DNA from: Enterococcus columbae
GTDB taxonomy: Bacteria > Bacillota > Bacilli > Lactobacillales > Enterococcaceae
DNA length: 58,202 bases
Direction of reading: 5' to 3'
Assembly: GCA_020742395.1 (NCBI GenBank)
Contig: DYWZ01000094.1
Location: forward strand, 1-58,202
A model generated the notes under the pieces. That model searched no databases and had not been told where the DNA came from. It saw nothing but the letters and a program-made list of their open reading frames with translations. The position numbers were made by a program, and so were the translations under genes. This document shows, piece after piece, positions 17,544-26,727 of this stretch. Within the stretch, counting starts at the first letter, position 1, and the number at the start of each line of letters is the position of its first letter.

Positions 17544-18167
17544 ATGAATATCAAATGTATACCGACTGGTGTAATACAGGAAAACTGTTATTTGATTTGG
17601 AATAATGATACTTTATTAATTATTGATCCAGGCGAAGATGCAGATAAAATTATTGAGGAAATTGAAAAAATCAAGCTTAACCCACAAGCAATTTTATTGA
17701 CCCATACTCATTATGATCACATTGGTGCTGTAGATCAATTGCGTGATTACTTTCAAATTCCTGTTTATGTTGATGAAAAAGAAAATGCTTGGTTGTCTGA
17801 TCTAACGTTAAATCTATCTGGCAATCATCCTGAAATGCAACCAATTATTATTCGTCCTGCAGATAAATTATGGGAATATACCGATTATCAAATTGGTTCA
17901 ATCCAATTCAAAGTGGTTCCTACTCCAGGACATTCCTACGGTTCAGTAAGTTTTATTTTTGATAGTTTTGTCGTATCAGGTGATGCCTTATTCAACGGTA
18001 GTATTGGCCGTACTGATTTATATACTGGTAACTTTGAACAGTTAATCAATAGCATCGTCACACAATTATTAGTCTTACCTGATGATTTTGTTGTCTACCC
18101 TGGTCACGGTATGCGTACGACAATTTTACATGAAAAACAAACAAATCCTTTTTTACGAGGAATTTAG
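17544..18167 (+). CDS. metallo-beta-lactamase fold hydrolase (GloB/YcbL-like)
   Basis: 207 residues. The metal motif THTHYDHIGA is complete, with further ligands in PGHSYGS, SGDALF and the final YPGHG. This short form without the glyoxalase II C-terminal domain matches the YcbL/BaeB group of thioester hydrolases; the true substrate in the cell is unknown. ATG at 17544 follows AAAGGAGG. It is followed after 15 bases by a histidine phosphatase and then uppP, all in one direction from the promoter at 17483. Confidence 0.9.
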   Translation: MNIKCIPTGVIQENCYLIWNNDTLLIIDPGEDADKIIEEIEKIKLNPQAILLTHTHYDHIGAVDQLRDYFQIPVYVDEKENAWLSDLTLNLSGNHPEMQPIIIRPADKLWEYTDYQIGSIQFKVVPTPGHSYGSVSFIFDSFVVSGDALFNGSIGRTDLYTGNFEQLINSIVTQLLVLPDDFVVYPGHGMRTTILHEKQTNPFLRGI

Positions 18168-18182
18168 ATTGGAGAGAGACAA

Positions 18183-18887
18183 ATGACAAAAACACAACTT
18201 TACATTGTCCGTCATGGAAAAACCATGTTTAATACCCTTCAACGTGTACAAGGATGGTGTGATACGCCGCTAACAGAATTTGGCGTAAAAGGTATTGAAG
18301 GCACTGGTCTAGGCATTAAAGACATTGATTTTGTTGAAGCTGTTTCAAGTGATAGCGGTCGTGCGATTCAAACAATGCGTATCCTACTTTCAAAACATAA
18401 AAACGGTAGTGAGATTCCTTACCACACCGATGCTAGAATTCGAGAATGGAATTTTGGCTCATTAGAAGGTGGTTATGATGCTGAAATGTGGGGAGTAATC
18501 CCTCGTGTACTGAATTTTAAAAATTATGATGACATGATTCAGGCGAAAACGACTTTTAAAGAAATCTGCGAAGCAATTTATGAGGCAGATACAGCTAATT
18601 GGGCTGAAACATATGATACATTAAAGAATCGCGTATTAACCGGTTTTGAAGATATTGCACACCGTGTAGAAAAAAACGGTGGCGGTAAAGCCTTAATTGT
18701 CTCCCATGGTCTAACGATTGCCTTTTTAATGCATTTAATCGATGAAAAAAATGGTGTGCGCATTGACATTGATAATGGCTCTATTTCAATTTTAAATTAT
18801 GAAAATGGCACATTTACAATTGAAACAATTGGCGATCGTAGCTTTAAAGAAGCTGGATTAAAAGAATTAAGCGAATTTAAGGAGTAA
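18183..18887 (+). CDS. histidine phosphatase family protein (PhoE/PGM-like)
   Basis: 234 residues. Catalytic RHG appears at residues 10-12 in YIVRHGKTMFN, the second histidine in IVSHGLTIAF, and the acidic partner in RIREWNFGSLEGG. The length and the long insertion before residue 160 differ from true phosphoglycerate mutase, so a broad phosphatase role is likelier. It sits 15 bases after the MBL gene and 3 bases before uppP, with AGAGAG as ribosome site. Confidence 0.9.
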   Translation: MTKTQLYIVRHGKTMFNTLQRVQGWCDTPLTEFGVKGIEGTGLGIKDIDFVEAVSSDSGRAIQTMRILLSKHKNGSEIPYHTDARIREWNFGSLEGGYDAEMWGVIPRVLNFKNYDDMIQAKTTFKEICEAIYEADTANWAETYDTLKNRVLTGFEDIAHRVEKNGGGKALIVSHGLTIAFLMHLIDEKNGVRIDIDNGSISILNYENGTFTIETIGDRSFKEAGLKELSEFKE

Positions 18888-18890
18888 CTT

Positions 18891-19718
18891 ATGTTTTTTG
18901 CAAATTTTATCAAAGCAATTATTTTAGGAATTGTTGAAGGAATTACTGAATGGCTACCTATCAGTAGTACTGGTCATTTGATTTTAGTTGATAATATTAT
19001 AAAAATGCAGGTAAGCAAAGAATTCACATCAATGTTTAATGTAGTAATTCAACTTGGGGCAATCTTAGCGGTGGTTTATCTGTATTTTGATAAACTAAAT
19101 CCTTTTGCTTCTACCAAATCCCCACTTGAAAAAAAGCAAACTTGGGATTTGTGGTTTAAAGTAATCGTTGCTTGTTTCCCATCAGCGGTTATCGGTTTAT
19201 TATTTGATGACTGGTTAGATGCTCATTTTTACAAACCATTTCCAGTCGCCTTGATGTTAATTATTTATGGGATTGGTTTTATCTGGGTTGAAAACAGAAA
19301 TCGTCATCTTAAGCCCAAATGCACCGATTTAAATCGTTTCACCTATCGGGCGGCTGTAATGATTGGCGTCTTTCAAATTTTAGCATTAATGCCAGGTACT
19401 TCTCGTTCAGGCGCTACCATTTTAGGAGGTATCTTGATTGGTGCTTCTCGCTATGTAGCAGCTGAATTCTCTTTCTTTTTAGGAATTCCTACGATGTTTG
19501 GCGCAAGTGGCTTAAAATTGCTTAAATTCCTTAAAGAAGGCAATGTTTTTGATTTCCAATTAACAATTATTTTACTTACGGGTATGATTGTTTCTTTTGT
19601 AGTCTCTGTTTTAGTTATCAAATTCTTAATGGATTACATCAAGAAACACGACTTTTCAATATTTGGTTGGTATCGAATTATTCTAGGAATTATTATCATT
19701 GCAATCATGATTTTCTAG
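18891..19718 (+). CDS. uppP: undecaprenyl-diphosphatase UppP (BacA)
   Basis: 275 residues, an integral membrane enzyme that recycles undecaprenyl pyrophosphate for wall synthesis and gives low-level bacitracin tolerance. Both catalytic signatures are intact: [15 protein letters not shown] near residue 17 and [11 protein letters not shown] near residue 166. Eight or so membrane segments. Last gene of a three-gene operon; a terminator follows at 19731. Confidence 0.96.
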   Translation: MFFANFIKAIILGIVEGITEWLPISSTGHLILVDNIIKMQVSKEFTSMFNVVIQLGAILAVVYLYFDKLNPFASTKSPLEKKQTWDLWFKVIVACFPSAVIGLLFDDWLDAHFYKPFPVALMLIIYGIGFIWVENRNRHLKPKCTDLNRFTYRAAVMIGVFQILALMPGTSRSGATILGGILIGASRYVAAEFSFFLGIPTMFGASGLKLLKFLKEGNVFDFQLTIILLTGMIVSFVVSVLVIKFLMDYIKKHDFSIFGWYRIILGIIIIAIMIF

Positions 19719-19730
19719 TATATAAAGTTA

Positions 19731-19759
19731 TGCGAGACAATTTACTGTCTCGCATTTTT
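19731..19759 (+). terminator. terminator of the uppP operon
   Basis: TGCGAGACA pairs with TGTCTCGCA, followed by T5. Confidence 0.85.
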
Positions 19760-19765
19760 ATCCAT

Positions 19766-19820
19766 CAAAAAAGCTCTCAATAATTAGCAAACAGCTAACA
19801 TTGAGAGCTTTTTATTTTTT
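19766..19820. terminator. terminator of the phosphate-transport operon
   Basis: AAAAAGCTCTCAAT pairs with ATTGAGAGCTTTTT; U-tracts on both strands, serving the DUF47 gene on the minus strand. Confidence 0.85.
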
Positions 19821-20444
19821 TTAAGTATTTTTGATAATTAGATTGCCGATTAAATCAACCGCTTTTTCAGTACTATTTGAAATTAATTCAAATTTTTCGT
19901 AAATCTCTTTCCATTTGATAATTTCTAATAAGTCATTATTACCTGCAAATAATTCTTTCTTCAATTTGCTGTATAAACGATCTGCTTCTGACTCTGTATT
20001 ACGAACTTCTTTTAAAAGTTGTTTTAAATCTTTTGAATTTTTAAATTTTGGAAATTCTTTCATGGCATTTAATACACCATTCGTTGCCACTACCAACAAA
20101 TGTGCAAATAATTCGGTGTCCGCCCGTAATTCTTTAATACATAAGTTTTCAAACATATAAGTAATGCCGTTAATTCCATCTAAAACATCATCTAGTGATT
20201 CAGCTAAAAGCATGATATCTTCCCGATCGATTGGTGTAATAAAAGCATCATACAATTCATTAGTCAATTCAGTTACTAAATGATCATTTTCTTTTTCCAA
20301 ATGATGAATTAACTCAGATTCAGTCTCTAAATGATCAAATGAATAGTTACGCATAATTTTTTCTAGTAATTCTGCCGATTTAAAACTATTTGAAGCTAAA
20401 GTTTCTAAAGTTTTAAAGTAATCGTATTTTTTTCTTCTCGCCAT
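19821..20444 (-). CDS. DUF47/PhoU-like phosphate transport accessory protein
   Basis: 207 residues, all-helical. It matches the TIGR00153/DUF47 family: repeated E-x-x-AD motifs typical of PhoU metal sites (LAESLDDVLDGINGI and RNTESEADRLYSKL). Family members accompany PiT transporters and are thought to gate them. It begins 11 bases after the PiT stop on the minus strand and is co-transcribed with it. Confidence 0.92.
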   Translation of the reverse strand: MARRKKYDYFKTLETLASNSFKSAELLEKIMRNYSFDHLETESELIHHLEKENDHLVTELTNELYDAFITPIDREDIMLLAESLDDVLDGINGITYMFENLCIKELRADTELFAHLLVVATNGVLNAMKEFPKFKNSKDLKQLLKEVRNTESEADRLYSKLKKELFAGNNDLLEIIKWKEIYEKFELISNSTEKAVDLIGNLIIKNT

Positions 20445-20455
20445 ATTCTCTCTCC

Positions 20456-21472
20456 TTAAAAAATAGCTACGAAAAACTTAGCCATAATATAAGCAATTAA
20501 ACCACAGCCTGGGAAGGTCATTACCCATGCAAAAATCATTTCATAAACAATTCGCCAATCAACGCTACTTAAACGTTTAGAAGCACCTACACCCATGATT
20601 GCTGTTGTTTTGGTATGTGTAGTTGAAACGGGAATTCCAAAGACAGAGGCTAAAAACAGACATATAGCTGCACTTAAATCAGCCGTAAAACCTTGGTACG
20701 TCTCTAATTTTACCATATCCATCCCGACAGATTTAATGATCTTCATTCCACCGACACTAGTTCCTAATCCCATTGTAATAGAACATAACGCCATTACCCA
20801 CAATGGAATTGTAAAGCCACCACCAGTTTTTTCAGCTAAATGATTGTAATACAACCCTAACATGAAAACCCCCATAAACTTTTGTCCATCTTGTGCCCCA
20901 TGTAAAAATGCATTAGCTGCGGCTGAAATTGCTTGGCCAACGGTAAAAAATTTATTGGCTTTAGGACGTGCAACATTTTGGAATAATAAGACGATTAATT
21001 TAGTTAGCAAATAACCACCAAAAAATCCCATGATCGTTGAAACAACTAAACCGATTAAAACTTTAATCCATTCTTCACCATTCACTGCACTTAAACCACC
21101 TAGTGCCATCGCTGAACCAGTTAAACCTGCAATCAGTGCATGTGATTCACTAGTCGGTATCCCAAAATACCAAGCCGCAACCGCCCAAACGACAATTGCA
21201 AATAATGAAGCGGCTAACGCTACTTGGGCAGCTTGCAAACCTTGCGCTTCGAAACTAACAATTTTACTGATAGTTTCTGCTACCTGCGCATTAAAATATG
21301 TCATAACTAATGCACCAGCAAAGTTCATCACTACCGCCATCCAAATGGCAAAGTTAGGACTCAATACCCTCGTGGATACCGCTGTTGCAATAGCATTTGG
21401 CGCATCGGTCCAACCGTTAACAAAAATAACACCCAAAACCAGTGTAACGGTTACAAATAATGCAATACTCAA
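20456..21472 (-). CDS. pit: inorganic phosphate transporter, PiT family
   Basis: 338 residues, about ten membrane segments. The duplicated PiT signature is present: GWTDAPNAIATAVSTRV near the N-terminus and AAANAFLHGAQDGQKF in the second half. It imports phosphate coupled to H+ or Na+. Start is TTG at 21472 preceded by GGTGGTGA; no ATG is available nearby. Three AAAGTTTA-like repeats (21552-21583) lie upstream and could be Pho-type sites, but the spacing (12 and 10 bases) is irregular. Confidence 0.93.
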   Translation of the reverse strand: MSIALFVTVTLVLGVIFVNGWTDAPNAIATAVSTRVLSPNFAIWMAVVMNFAGALVMTYFNAQVAETISKIVSFEAQGLQAAQVALAASLFAIVVWAVAAWYFGIPTSESHALIAGLTGSAMALGGLSAVNGEEWIKVLIGLVVSTIMGFFGGYLLTKLIVLLFQNVARPKANKFFTVGQAISAAANAFLHGAQDGQKFMGVFMLGLYYNHLAEKTGGGFTIPLWVMALCSITMGLGTSVGGMKIIKSVGMDMVKLETYQGFTADLSAAICLFLASVFGIPVSTTHTKTTAIMGVGASKRLSSVDWRIVYEMIFAWVMTFPGCGLIAYIMAKFFVAIF

Positions 21473-21691
21473 AAATATTCACCACCATAAATTTACTCCA
21501 ATAAACATGATAGCATAAAAAATATAGATTGTGTATGTAATATCAATGAGAAAGTTTACATAAAAGTTTAAAAAGTTTTAACAAAGGCATTTCTCTACCG
21601 TTCAAATTGTACAAAACAAGCAATCTATCGCTTAATTTGAAAAAAATGATGACTTTTTTTCTGTTAAGTAAAAATTCTTTACAACTAATAG
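21473..21691. other. intergenic region between pit and rpsT
   Basis: The gap holds the divergent promoter regions. AAAGTTTA-like direct repeats occur at 21552-21583. I see no gene; the minus-strand 85-codon frame here lacks a ribosome site and overlaps the rpsT promoter. Confidence 0.5.
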
Positions 21692-21720
21692 TTGCAATCA
21701 GTCCTAGCATTAGGTATAAT
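21692..21720 (+). promoter_or_regulatory. rpsT promoter
   Basis: -35 TTGCAA (21692-21697), 17-base spacer, consensus -10 TATAAT (21715-21720). A small hairpin TTATACG/CGTATAA at 21734-21752 lies in the leader just before the ribosome site and may tune translation. Confidence 0.8.
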
Positions 21721-21778
21721 GACAATTGTTGATTTATACGTTTTGCGTATAATAACTTATTAATCGGAGGTGAAATAC

Positions 21779-22033
21779 ATGCCAAACATTGAATCTGCAA
21801 TTAAACGTGTTCGTACAAGCGAAGCTGCTAATGCTAAGAATTCATCTCAATTAAGCGCTATGCGTACTGCTGTCAAAAAATTTGAAAAAGCTGTTGAAGC
21901 TGGTGCTGATAACGTAGATGCTTTACACAAAGAAGCAATTAAAGCAATCGACATGGCTGAATCAAAAGGATTAATCCACAAAAATAAAGCTGGTCGTGAT
22001 AAATCTCGTTTAAGCAAAAAATTAGCAAAATAA
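21779..22033 (+). CDS. rpsT: 30S ribosomal protein S20
   Basis: 84 residues, [18 protein letters not shown] at the start and [16 protein letters not shown] at the end, both typical of S20, which binds 16S rRNA early in 30S assembly. A GTG nine bases upstream in frame is the end of the ribosome site GGAGGTG, so ATG at 21779 is the start. A bidirectional terminator follows at 22045. Confidence 0.97.
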   Translation: MPNIESAIKRVRTSEAANAKNSSQLSAMRTAVKKFEKAVEAGADNVDALHKEAIKAIDMAESKGLIHKNKAGRDKSRLSKKLAK

Positions 22034-22044
22034 TGAGCTTATCA

Positions 22045-22087
22045 TTCATAAAAAATACACGAGTAAGTTAACTTACTCGTGTATTTT
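22045..22087. terminator. bidirectional terminator rpsT/holA
   Basis: AAAATACACGAGTAAGTTAA is half of a nearly perfect palindrome ending in T6, between convergent genes. Confidence 0.9.
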
Positions 22088-22088
22088 T

Positions 22089-23096
22089 TTAAACTTTTAA
22101 CATAAATAATTGAAAAGCAAAGTATTTATCTACCTGCCCTGTTTTGATTTGAAAATCCAATTCCACTAGTTGATTAAATAAAGCAAATAAACGTTGTGTT
22201 TCATACTTGCGCACATCTTGCATTGCTAATTTTACCCGATAACTATGAACCTTTAATTCTTCAGCGATATTAGCCTGCTGATAACCTTTACTCATTAAAA
22301 ACTTAGTTTGAATAAATAGACGCAATTGACCGATTAAAATAGCAATCATTTTGATTGGTTCTTCCCCTTGCAAACACAATTCATCAAATAACTGTAAAGC
22401 CTGCGCCTTATTACCTAATAATACATTCTGCGTTAATTCAAAAATATTTTGTTCCAACGTTTTAGGAATCAACTGATCAATAATCGTTTTGGTTAATTGT
22501 TTTTCATCGGCTAAATATAAATTAATTTTTTGTAACTCTTGCATCGCTTTAGTAAGCTGGTAATCACAGTATTTTAAAAAATATGCCAATGTTTCTCGAT
22601 TAAAACTAATCGCTTCATTTTCTAAATATTGTTGAATATAACTCGTTACCTCAGTTTCATTCAAAGGATGAACATCAATTAAAATGCCGGATTTTTTCAA
22701 CTGTTTGCTAAGTTTCTTTCGCTCATCAATTTTTTCATAGCTAGCAAATACTACTAAGATGGTTGAAGGAACCGGATTTTTTAAATACTCTACCAATTGA
22801 TCTATCTGTGTTTGCTCCCAAGATTTCTTATCGCTGGTCAAAAAGAATGGTTGTTCCATAAATACCAAACGATAATCATCAAAAAATGGCATTGCTTGTA
22901 ATTCTTCGTAAATGATAGAAAAATCAGTTTCCTCACAATCAAAATTAGCAAAATTCAGACTATCATTTGTAATCTTCAAACGTTCAAAAAAAGCTTGTTT
23001 AACCTGTTCAATTAAATAATATTCTTGCCCATAGACAAAATATACCGACTGTAATGCATCGTCTTTAATTTGTTGCAATGCTTTTTGAATACTCAA
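22089..23096 (-). CDS. holA: DNA polymerase III delta subunit
   Basis: 335 residues. N-terminal YFVYGQEYYLIEQVKQAF is the delta clamp-loader signature, with DYRLVFMEQPFF and a C-terminal helical collar (LIGQLRLFIQTKFL). The subunit opens the beta clamp in the tau-delta-delta' complex. A GTG at 23105 overlaps the ribosome site AGGTG, so I prefer TTG at 23096 as start, which also aligns with the usual M-S/N-x-Q-x-A-L beginning. Gene order comEC-holA-rpsT is common in Lactobacillales. Confidence 0.93.
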   Translation of the reverse strand: MSIQKALQQIKDDALQSVYFVYGQEYYLIEQVKQAFFERLKITNDSLNFANFDCEETDFSIIYEELQAMPFFDDYRLVFMEQPFFLTSDKKSWEQTQIDQLVEYLKNPVPSTILVVFASYEKIDERKKLSKQLKKSGILIDVHPLNETEVTSYIQQYLENEAISFNRETLAYFLKYCDYQLTKAMQELQKINLYLADEKQLTKTIIDQLIPKTLEQNIFELTQNVLLGNKAQALQLFDELCLQGEEPIKMIAILIGQLRLFIQTKFLMSKGYQQANIAEELKVHSYRVKLAMQDVRKYETQRLFALFNQLVELDFQIKTGQVDKYFAFQLFMLKV

Positions 23097-23180
23097 ATTT
23101 ATCACCTATTTTTTCTAAATCAAAGTTCATTCTAACATAATATTGATTGAATGAATACTATCAAACGTGGCTTATGTTGT

Positions 23181-25463
23181 TTAAGCACCTAATTTTTCCT
23201 GCCATTGATTAATAACTGGTAGATATCTATACTGAATCATCCCTTTTTGATCCGTTCGACGAATAGCAATATTGTATTTTTTTAAACACGTAATCACTTC
23301 TGAATTGGGATGATGATATCGATTATGCTTTCCTACAGAGATAATGGCTATTTTAGGCGCAATTTGCTTTAAAAATTGTTCAGATGTTGAAGTCTTGCTA
23401 CCATGGTGGCCAATTTTTACAATATCCGCACTTAAATTAGGATACATACTTAGTAAGGTTTGTTCCTGGGCAATCGGCAAGTCCCCCATAAAAAGATAGT
23501 TTAGATTCGCTAACTGACAAAAAACAATCAGGGAATCTTGGTTTTGAGCTTCTTTGGCTTGTTTTGGAAATAATATATGTAATTGAAGTTTTTTTCCTAA
23601 ACAATCGTTTTGTTGAACCATTTGTATTTTTGTTGATGCTGGCACTTGATTAATCAACGAATGTAAATTCTTGTTCTTTAAGGCTTTTGTTCCCACATAC
23701 AAATTTTTTACTTTAATTGCTCGCATTACCGTTAGCGCATCACCCATATGATCTTTATCGCCGTGAGTCAAAATTAAGCCATCTACTTTTTGAATCCCCT
23801 CTCCTTTTAAATAAGAAAGCAACGTATAGTTAACATTTGCTTGTTTTTTTCTTTCTTGCCATTTTGGCATTTGAAAACCTACTTTGCCACCTGTATCAAT
23901 AATATAGACTTCTTGATTAAAGCTACTTTGAATCACTGCACAATCACCTTGTCCTACATCAACAAAGGTTACTTTAGTAGGCAGACTCACAACTAAATGA
24001 AAGATAAACGGGAATCCTAAACAAATAAAAACCATTGGCAGATACTTTTTATGCGAATAAAAAATCAAGCCCATCAACATACAAATAACTGCCAACCAAA
24101 GCGGAATTTGCCCAATACAAATACTAGTAAAACTTAACTTTGCCAAGATTTTTTCAACAAACGTTAATAGATAGATAAAACAAGTTTCAAATATCGAAAA
24201 AAACATTGGCGAAAAAGACAAGATAAATAAAACCAAACAAGCCGGTAAAATAAACCATTGAAATAAAAAGGTAAACAGTAAAGTGAAAATTCCACCTAAA
24301 ATCGGCCATTCAAAAAAAATCGCCAAAATAAACGGCGCAGTCAATATCGTTAGACAAGTCATATGTAATATTGATTGCTTGAAATTTGACTGTTTAGGAA
24401 TAAACAGCAGGTAAAAAGCAACTAATAACGACAATTGACCTGATAACACCACAAAACTGTTTGGAAAAAGTAAAATTAATATTAAACAAACTAAACTATA
24501 TAAATCAAGACTAGATAATTGATATTGTTTTTTTGAAAAAAATAGTCTAAGTACATACAATATTGCCGCACGCCAGACACTAATCGATGCACCAAATAGA
24601 AAAATTCCTATAACAATCAACATAAGCATGGGCAATATCCGTTGATGAAAGCTAAGATGGATCCTTTTGAAGAAATATTCAACTAAGCCAAAGAAAAACA
24701 AGACGTGCGTACCTGAGATACTAAATAAATGTAAAATCCCTGTAGCTGAAAAAATCTTTTGTTGTTGGATAAATTCATCATTACGGTAACCAAATAATAA
24801 AGCTAGTACATATTTTTTGCTCTCTTTACGAAAATTTTTTTCAACATGGTCGATGGCTTGCGCTCTTAATTGATGTAAAAACAATAAGATAGAACTTGTA
24901 GCTTTGAATTGATAGCGTTCCACCTCAATAATGCCTAGATAGTCCTTTTCGCTTAAATAATTTAAATAATCGAAGGCATGCTGATTACTCGCATGTTCTA
25001 TATCAATAAAATGCCCCTTTATGCTAAGGGCAGTGAGCTTTTTTTGCCTTTTTTGCCACTGATTTTGTTCATCAGCTGATTTTAATCTATATTGCATACG
25101 AATGAGTTTGTTTTGAAAGCGACCATCCGCGCTGATTTGATTACCATTTATTTTGATAGTATCAGGATAAATCTGTAAATTGGTAGTAAAACTTGCCGTC
25201 TGTTTTATTTGTATAGGCATACTAATGCACACATATCGTGCACCTAAAAAGAAAAAACAAGTAGCACAGATGAACAGTAAAGTTAATTTTTTTTGAGAAA
25301 TTAAATAAAAAAGATAGTAACAACTAAAAAGTAATAAAAGATAATGTTGATAAAAAAAGCCATAATAGGTGAAAATAATTACTAAAACGGCATAAAAAAG
25401 CTGATTTCTAAATGAAAAATCAGCTTTTATTCCGTTAAATAGTGCTAGAAATAAGTTTTTCAA
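23181..25463 (-). CDS. comEC: competence DNA channel ComEC/Rec2
   Basis: 760 residues: N-terminal DUF4131-like part, a central competence domain with many membrane segments (FSISGTHVLFFFG), and a C-terminal metallo-beta-lactamase domain (VDVGQGDCAVIQ, LTHGDKDHMGDA, KIGHHGSKTSTS). It forms the inner-membrane channel for incoming single-stranded DNA. The start is unsure: the longest frame begins at TTG 25463 inside comEB without a ribosome site, no ATG follows soon, and a terminator-like hairpin (25394-25428) lies within this N-terminal stretch. Confidence 0.88.
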   Translation of the reverse strand: MKNLFLALFNGIKADFSFRNQLFYAVLVIIFTYYGFFYQHYLLLLFSCYYLFYLISQKKLTLLFICATCFFFLGARYVCISMPIQIKQTASFTTNLQIYPDTIKINGNQISADGRFQNKLIRMQYRLKSADEQNQWQKRQKKLTALSIKGHFIDIEHASNQHAFDYLNYLSEKDYLGIIEVERYQFKATSSILLFLHQLRAQAIDHVEKNFRKESKKYVLALLFGYRNDEFIQQQKIFSATGILHLFSISGTHVLFFFGLVEYFFKRIHLSFHQRILPMLMLIVIGIFLFGASISVWRAAILYVLRLFFSKKQYQLSSLDLYSLVCLILILLFPNSFVVLSGQLSLLVAFYLLFIPKQSNFKQSILHMTCLTILTAPFILAIFFEWPILGGIFTLLFTFLFQWFILPACLVLFILSFSPMFFSIFETCFIYLLTFVEKILAKLSFTSICIGQIPLWLAVICMLMGLIFYSHKKYLPMVFICLGFPFIFHLVVSLPTKVTFVDVGQGDCAVIQSSFNQEVYIIDTGGKVGFQMPKWQERKKQANVNYTLLSYLKGEGIQKVDGLILTHGDKDHMGDALTVMRAIKVKNLYVGTKALKNKNLHSLINQVPASTKIQMVQQNDCLGKKLQLHILFPKQAKEAQNQDSLIVFCQLANLNYLFMGDLPIAQEQTLLSMYPNLSADIVKIGHHGSKTSTSEQFLKQIAPKIAIISVGKHNRYHHPNSEVITCLKKYNIAIRRTDQKGMIQYRYLPVINQWQEKLGA
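25394..25428 (-). terminator. hairpin just after comEB stop, within comEC 5' end
   Basis: AAAAGCTGATTT and AAATCAGCTTTT form a perfect 12-bp stem with a 9-base loop, and the minus-strand transcript continues with U. It looks like an intrinsic terminator or attenuator 7 bases after the comEB stop, yet it lies inside the annotated comEC frame. Confidence 0.6.
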
Positions 25464-25905
25464 AATATTTTTGATCTAACGAAACTTGTTCGATTTCAAC
25501 ACCGATTTTTTTTATTAATTCCATTGCATAAGCATCATTGTGATAATCATGTAGGTAATAGATTTTTTTAATCCCTGCTTGTAAAATTGCTTTAGTACAA
25601 TGAATACATGGAAAATGAGTTACATAAATTTCCGCATCTTTGGTTGAAATGCCTAATTTCGCACATTGTAATAAGGCGTTCATTTCAGCGTGTATAGTAC
25701 GGATACAATGACCCTCTACCACATAACACCCATGGTCAATACAATGATTATCTCCACCAACTGCGCCATTGTAGCCTCCAGCAATAATTCGGCGATCTTT
25801 AACTAAGGTTGCCCCTACTTCTAAGCGTGTACATGTACTTCTTAATGAAAGCAAGACAGCTTGAGCCATAAAGTATTGTGGCCAAGGAATTCTTTGTTTT
25901 GACAT
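25435..25905 (-). CDS. comEB: ComE operon protein 2, dCMP deaminase family
   Basis: 156 residues. Zinc deaminase motifs are intact: HAEMNALLQC and FPCIHCTKAI, with an extra cysteine/histidine cluster (DNHCIDHGCYVVEGHC) typical of dCMP deaminases. It converts dCMP to dUMP and is not itself needed for DNA uptake in B. subtilis. ATG at 25905 follows AAAGGAGG; an upstream TTG in frame is not preferred. It lies between comEA and comEC. Confidence 0.93.
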   Translation of the reverse strand: MSKQRIPWPQYFMAQAVLLSLRSTCTRLEVGATLVKDRRIIAGGYNGAVGGDNHCIDHGCYVVEGHCIRTIHAEMNALLQCAKLGISTKDAEIYVTHFPCIHCTKAILQAGIKKIYYLHDYHNDAYAMELIKKIGVEIEQVSLDQKYFEKLISSTI

Positions 25906-25929
25906 AATCAAGCCTCCTTTTAATCTTAG

Positions 25930-26607
25930 TTATATTCTAATCAAGTTTCGTATTTTTTCAACAGTCTTTTCACCTATACCGGCAACTTTGTTTAAATCAT
26001 CAACACTTTTAAAAGAACCATTTTCCTGACGATAATTAATAATTGCTTGGGCTTTTTTTTCGCCGATACCCGATAAGGTTTGTAATTGGGCTAAATCAGC
26101 TTCATTAATATTTACAAGATTTTGTGCTTGTTGATTACTGGATGACTCTGTTGATTGTTCTGTTTGCAAGTTTTCTTGTGAAACAGAGGTTTGCTCAATC
26201 TGCTCACCAATATGAACAATATAAATTTTCTGTTGATCAGCTAATTTAATAGCTTGATTGAGCTTGTCTAAAGCAGCATCTTTGGTTAATCCACCCGCTT
26301 TTTCAATTAAATCAAATAAACGTGCCTCTTTAGGTAACTGATAAACACCGGGATGTTTGATGGCTCCGCTAATATCCACATAAATCATTTGCGAAATAGT
26401 TTCTTGTGTAGCTGTTTTTTGAGTATCAGTAACTGTAGCAGCTGTTTTCTTTGATAAAACATGATTAACATTATTTTCTTGTATTTTTTGTTGGTGATAC
26501 AGCCAATAAACTCCCCCAAACAAAATAGATATGCCAAACAAGACAATCGCTAATACAGCCCAAAATTGATAGCGACTTTGTTTTAATTTATTCAGAAACT
26601 TTCCATT
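25930..26607 (-). pseudogene. comEA: competence DNA receptor ComEA, frameshifted at its start
   Basis: The body encodes an SLBB-like domain (MIYVDISGAIKHPGVYQLP), a Ser/Gln linker and a C-terminal helix-hairpin-helix pair (LQTLSGIGEKKAQAIINYR; LNKVAGIGEKTVEKIRNL) that binds incoming DNA. The intact frame begins only at a TTG (26541) inside the membrane anchor and lacks a ribosome site. A good site (AGGTGAG) with ATG at 26607 reads MES-F-stop, while one extra A after GGAAA gives MEKFLNKLKQSRYQFWAVLA, the expected anchor. So a one-base deletion has hit codon 3, or the base was missed in assembly. Confidence 0.75.
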
Positions 26608-26647
26608 TACTCACCTACTTTCGTTTACTGTTCATTATTTATATACG

Positions 26648-26688
26648 AAAAAAACTAACAAGAAAACGTTGATTCTCTTGTTAGTCTT
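26648..26688 (-). terminator. terminator of the HAD gene
   Basis: AAGACTAACAAGA pairs with TCTTGTTAGTTTTTTT on the minus strand, upstream of comEA. Confidence 0.85.
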
Positions 26689-26727
26689 AAAATTTAGCTA
26701 TTTATGCTCTAAAGCAACTTTTAGGCT

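Noticed and set aside
20595..21518. long plus-strand frames inside the PiT gene
   Set aside because: They are antisense shadows of a conserved transporter with better codon and family support on the minus strand.
21552..21583. PhoP boxes before the phosphate transporter
   Set aside because: AAAGTTTA-like repeats are present but spacings of 12 and 10 bases do not fit the regular 11-base pattern, so I kept them only as repeats.
21543..21800. 85-codon minus-strand frame upstream of rpsT
   Set aside because: It overlaps the rpsT promoter and start, lacks a ribosome site and has an AT-driven composition. The rpsT promoter pair is far stronger evidence for the region.
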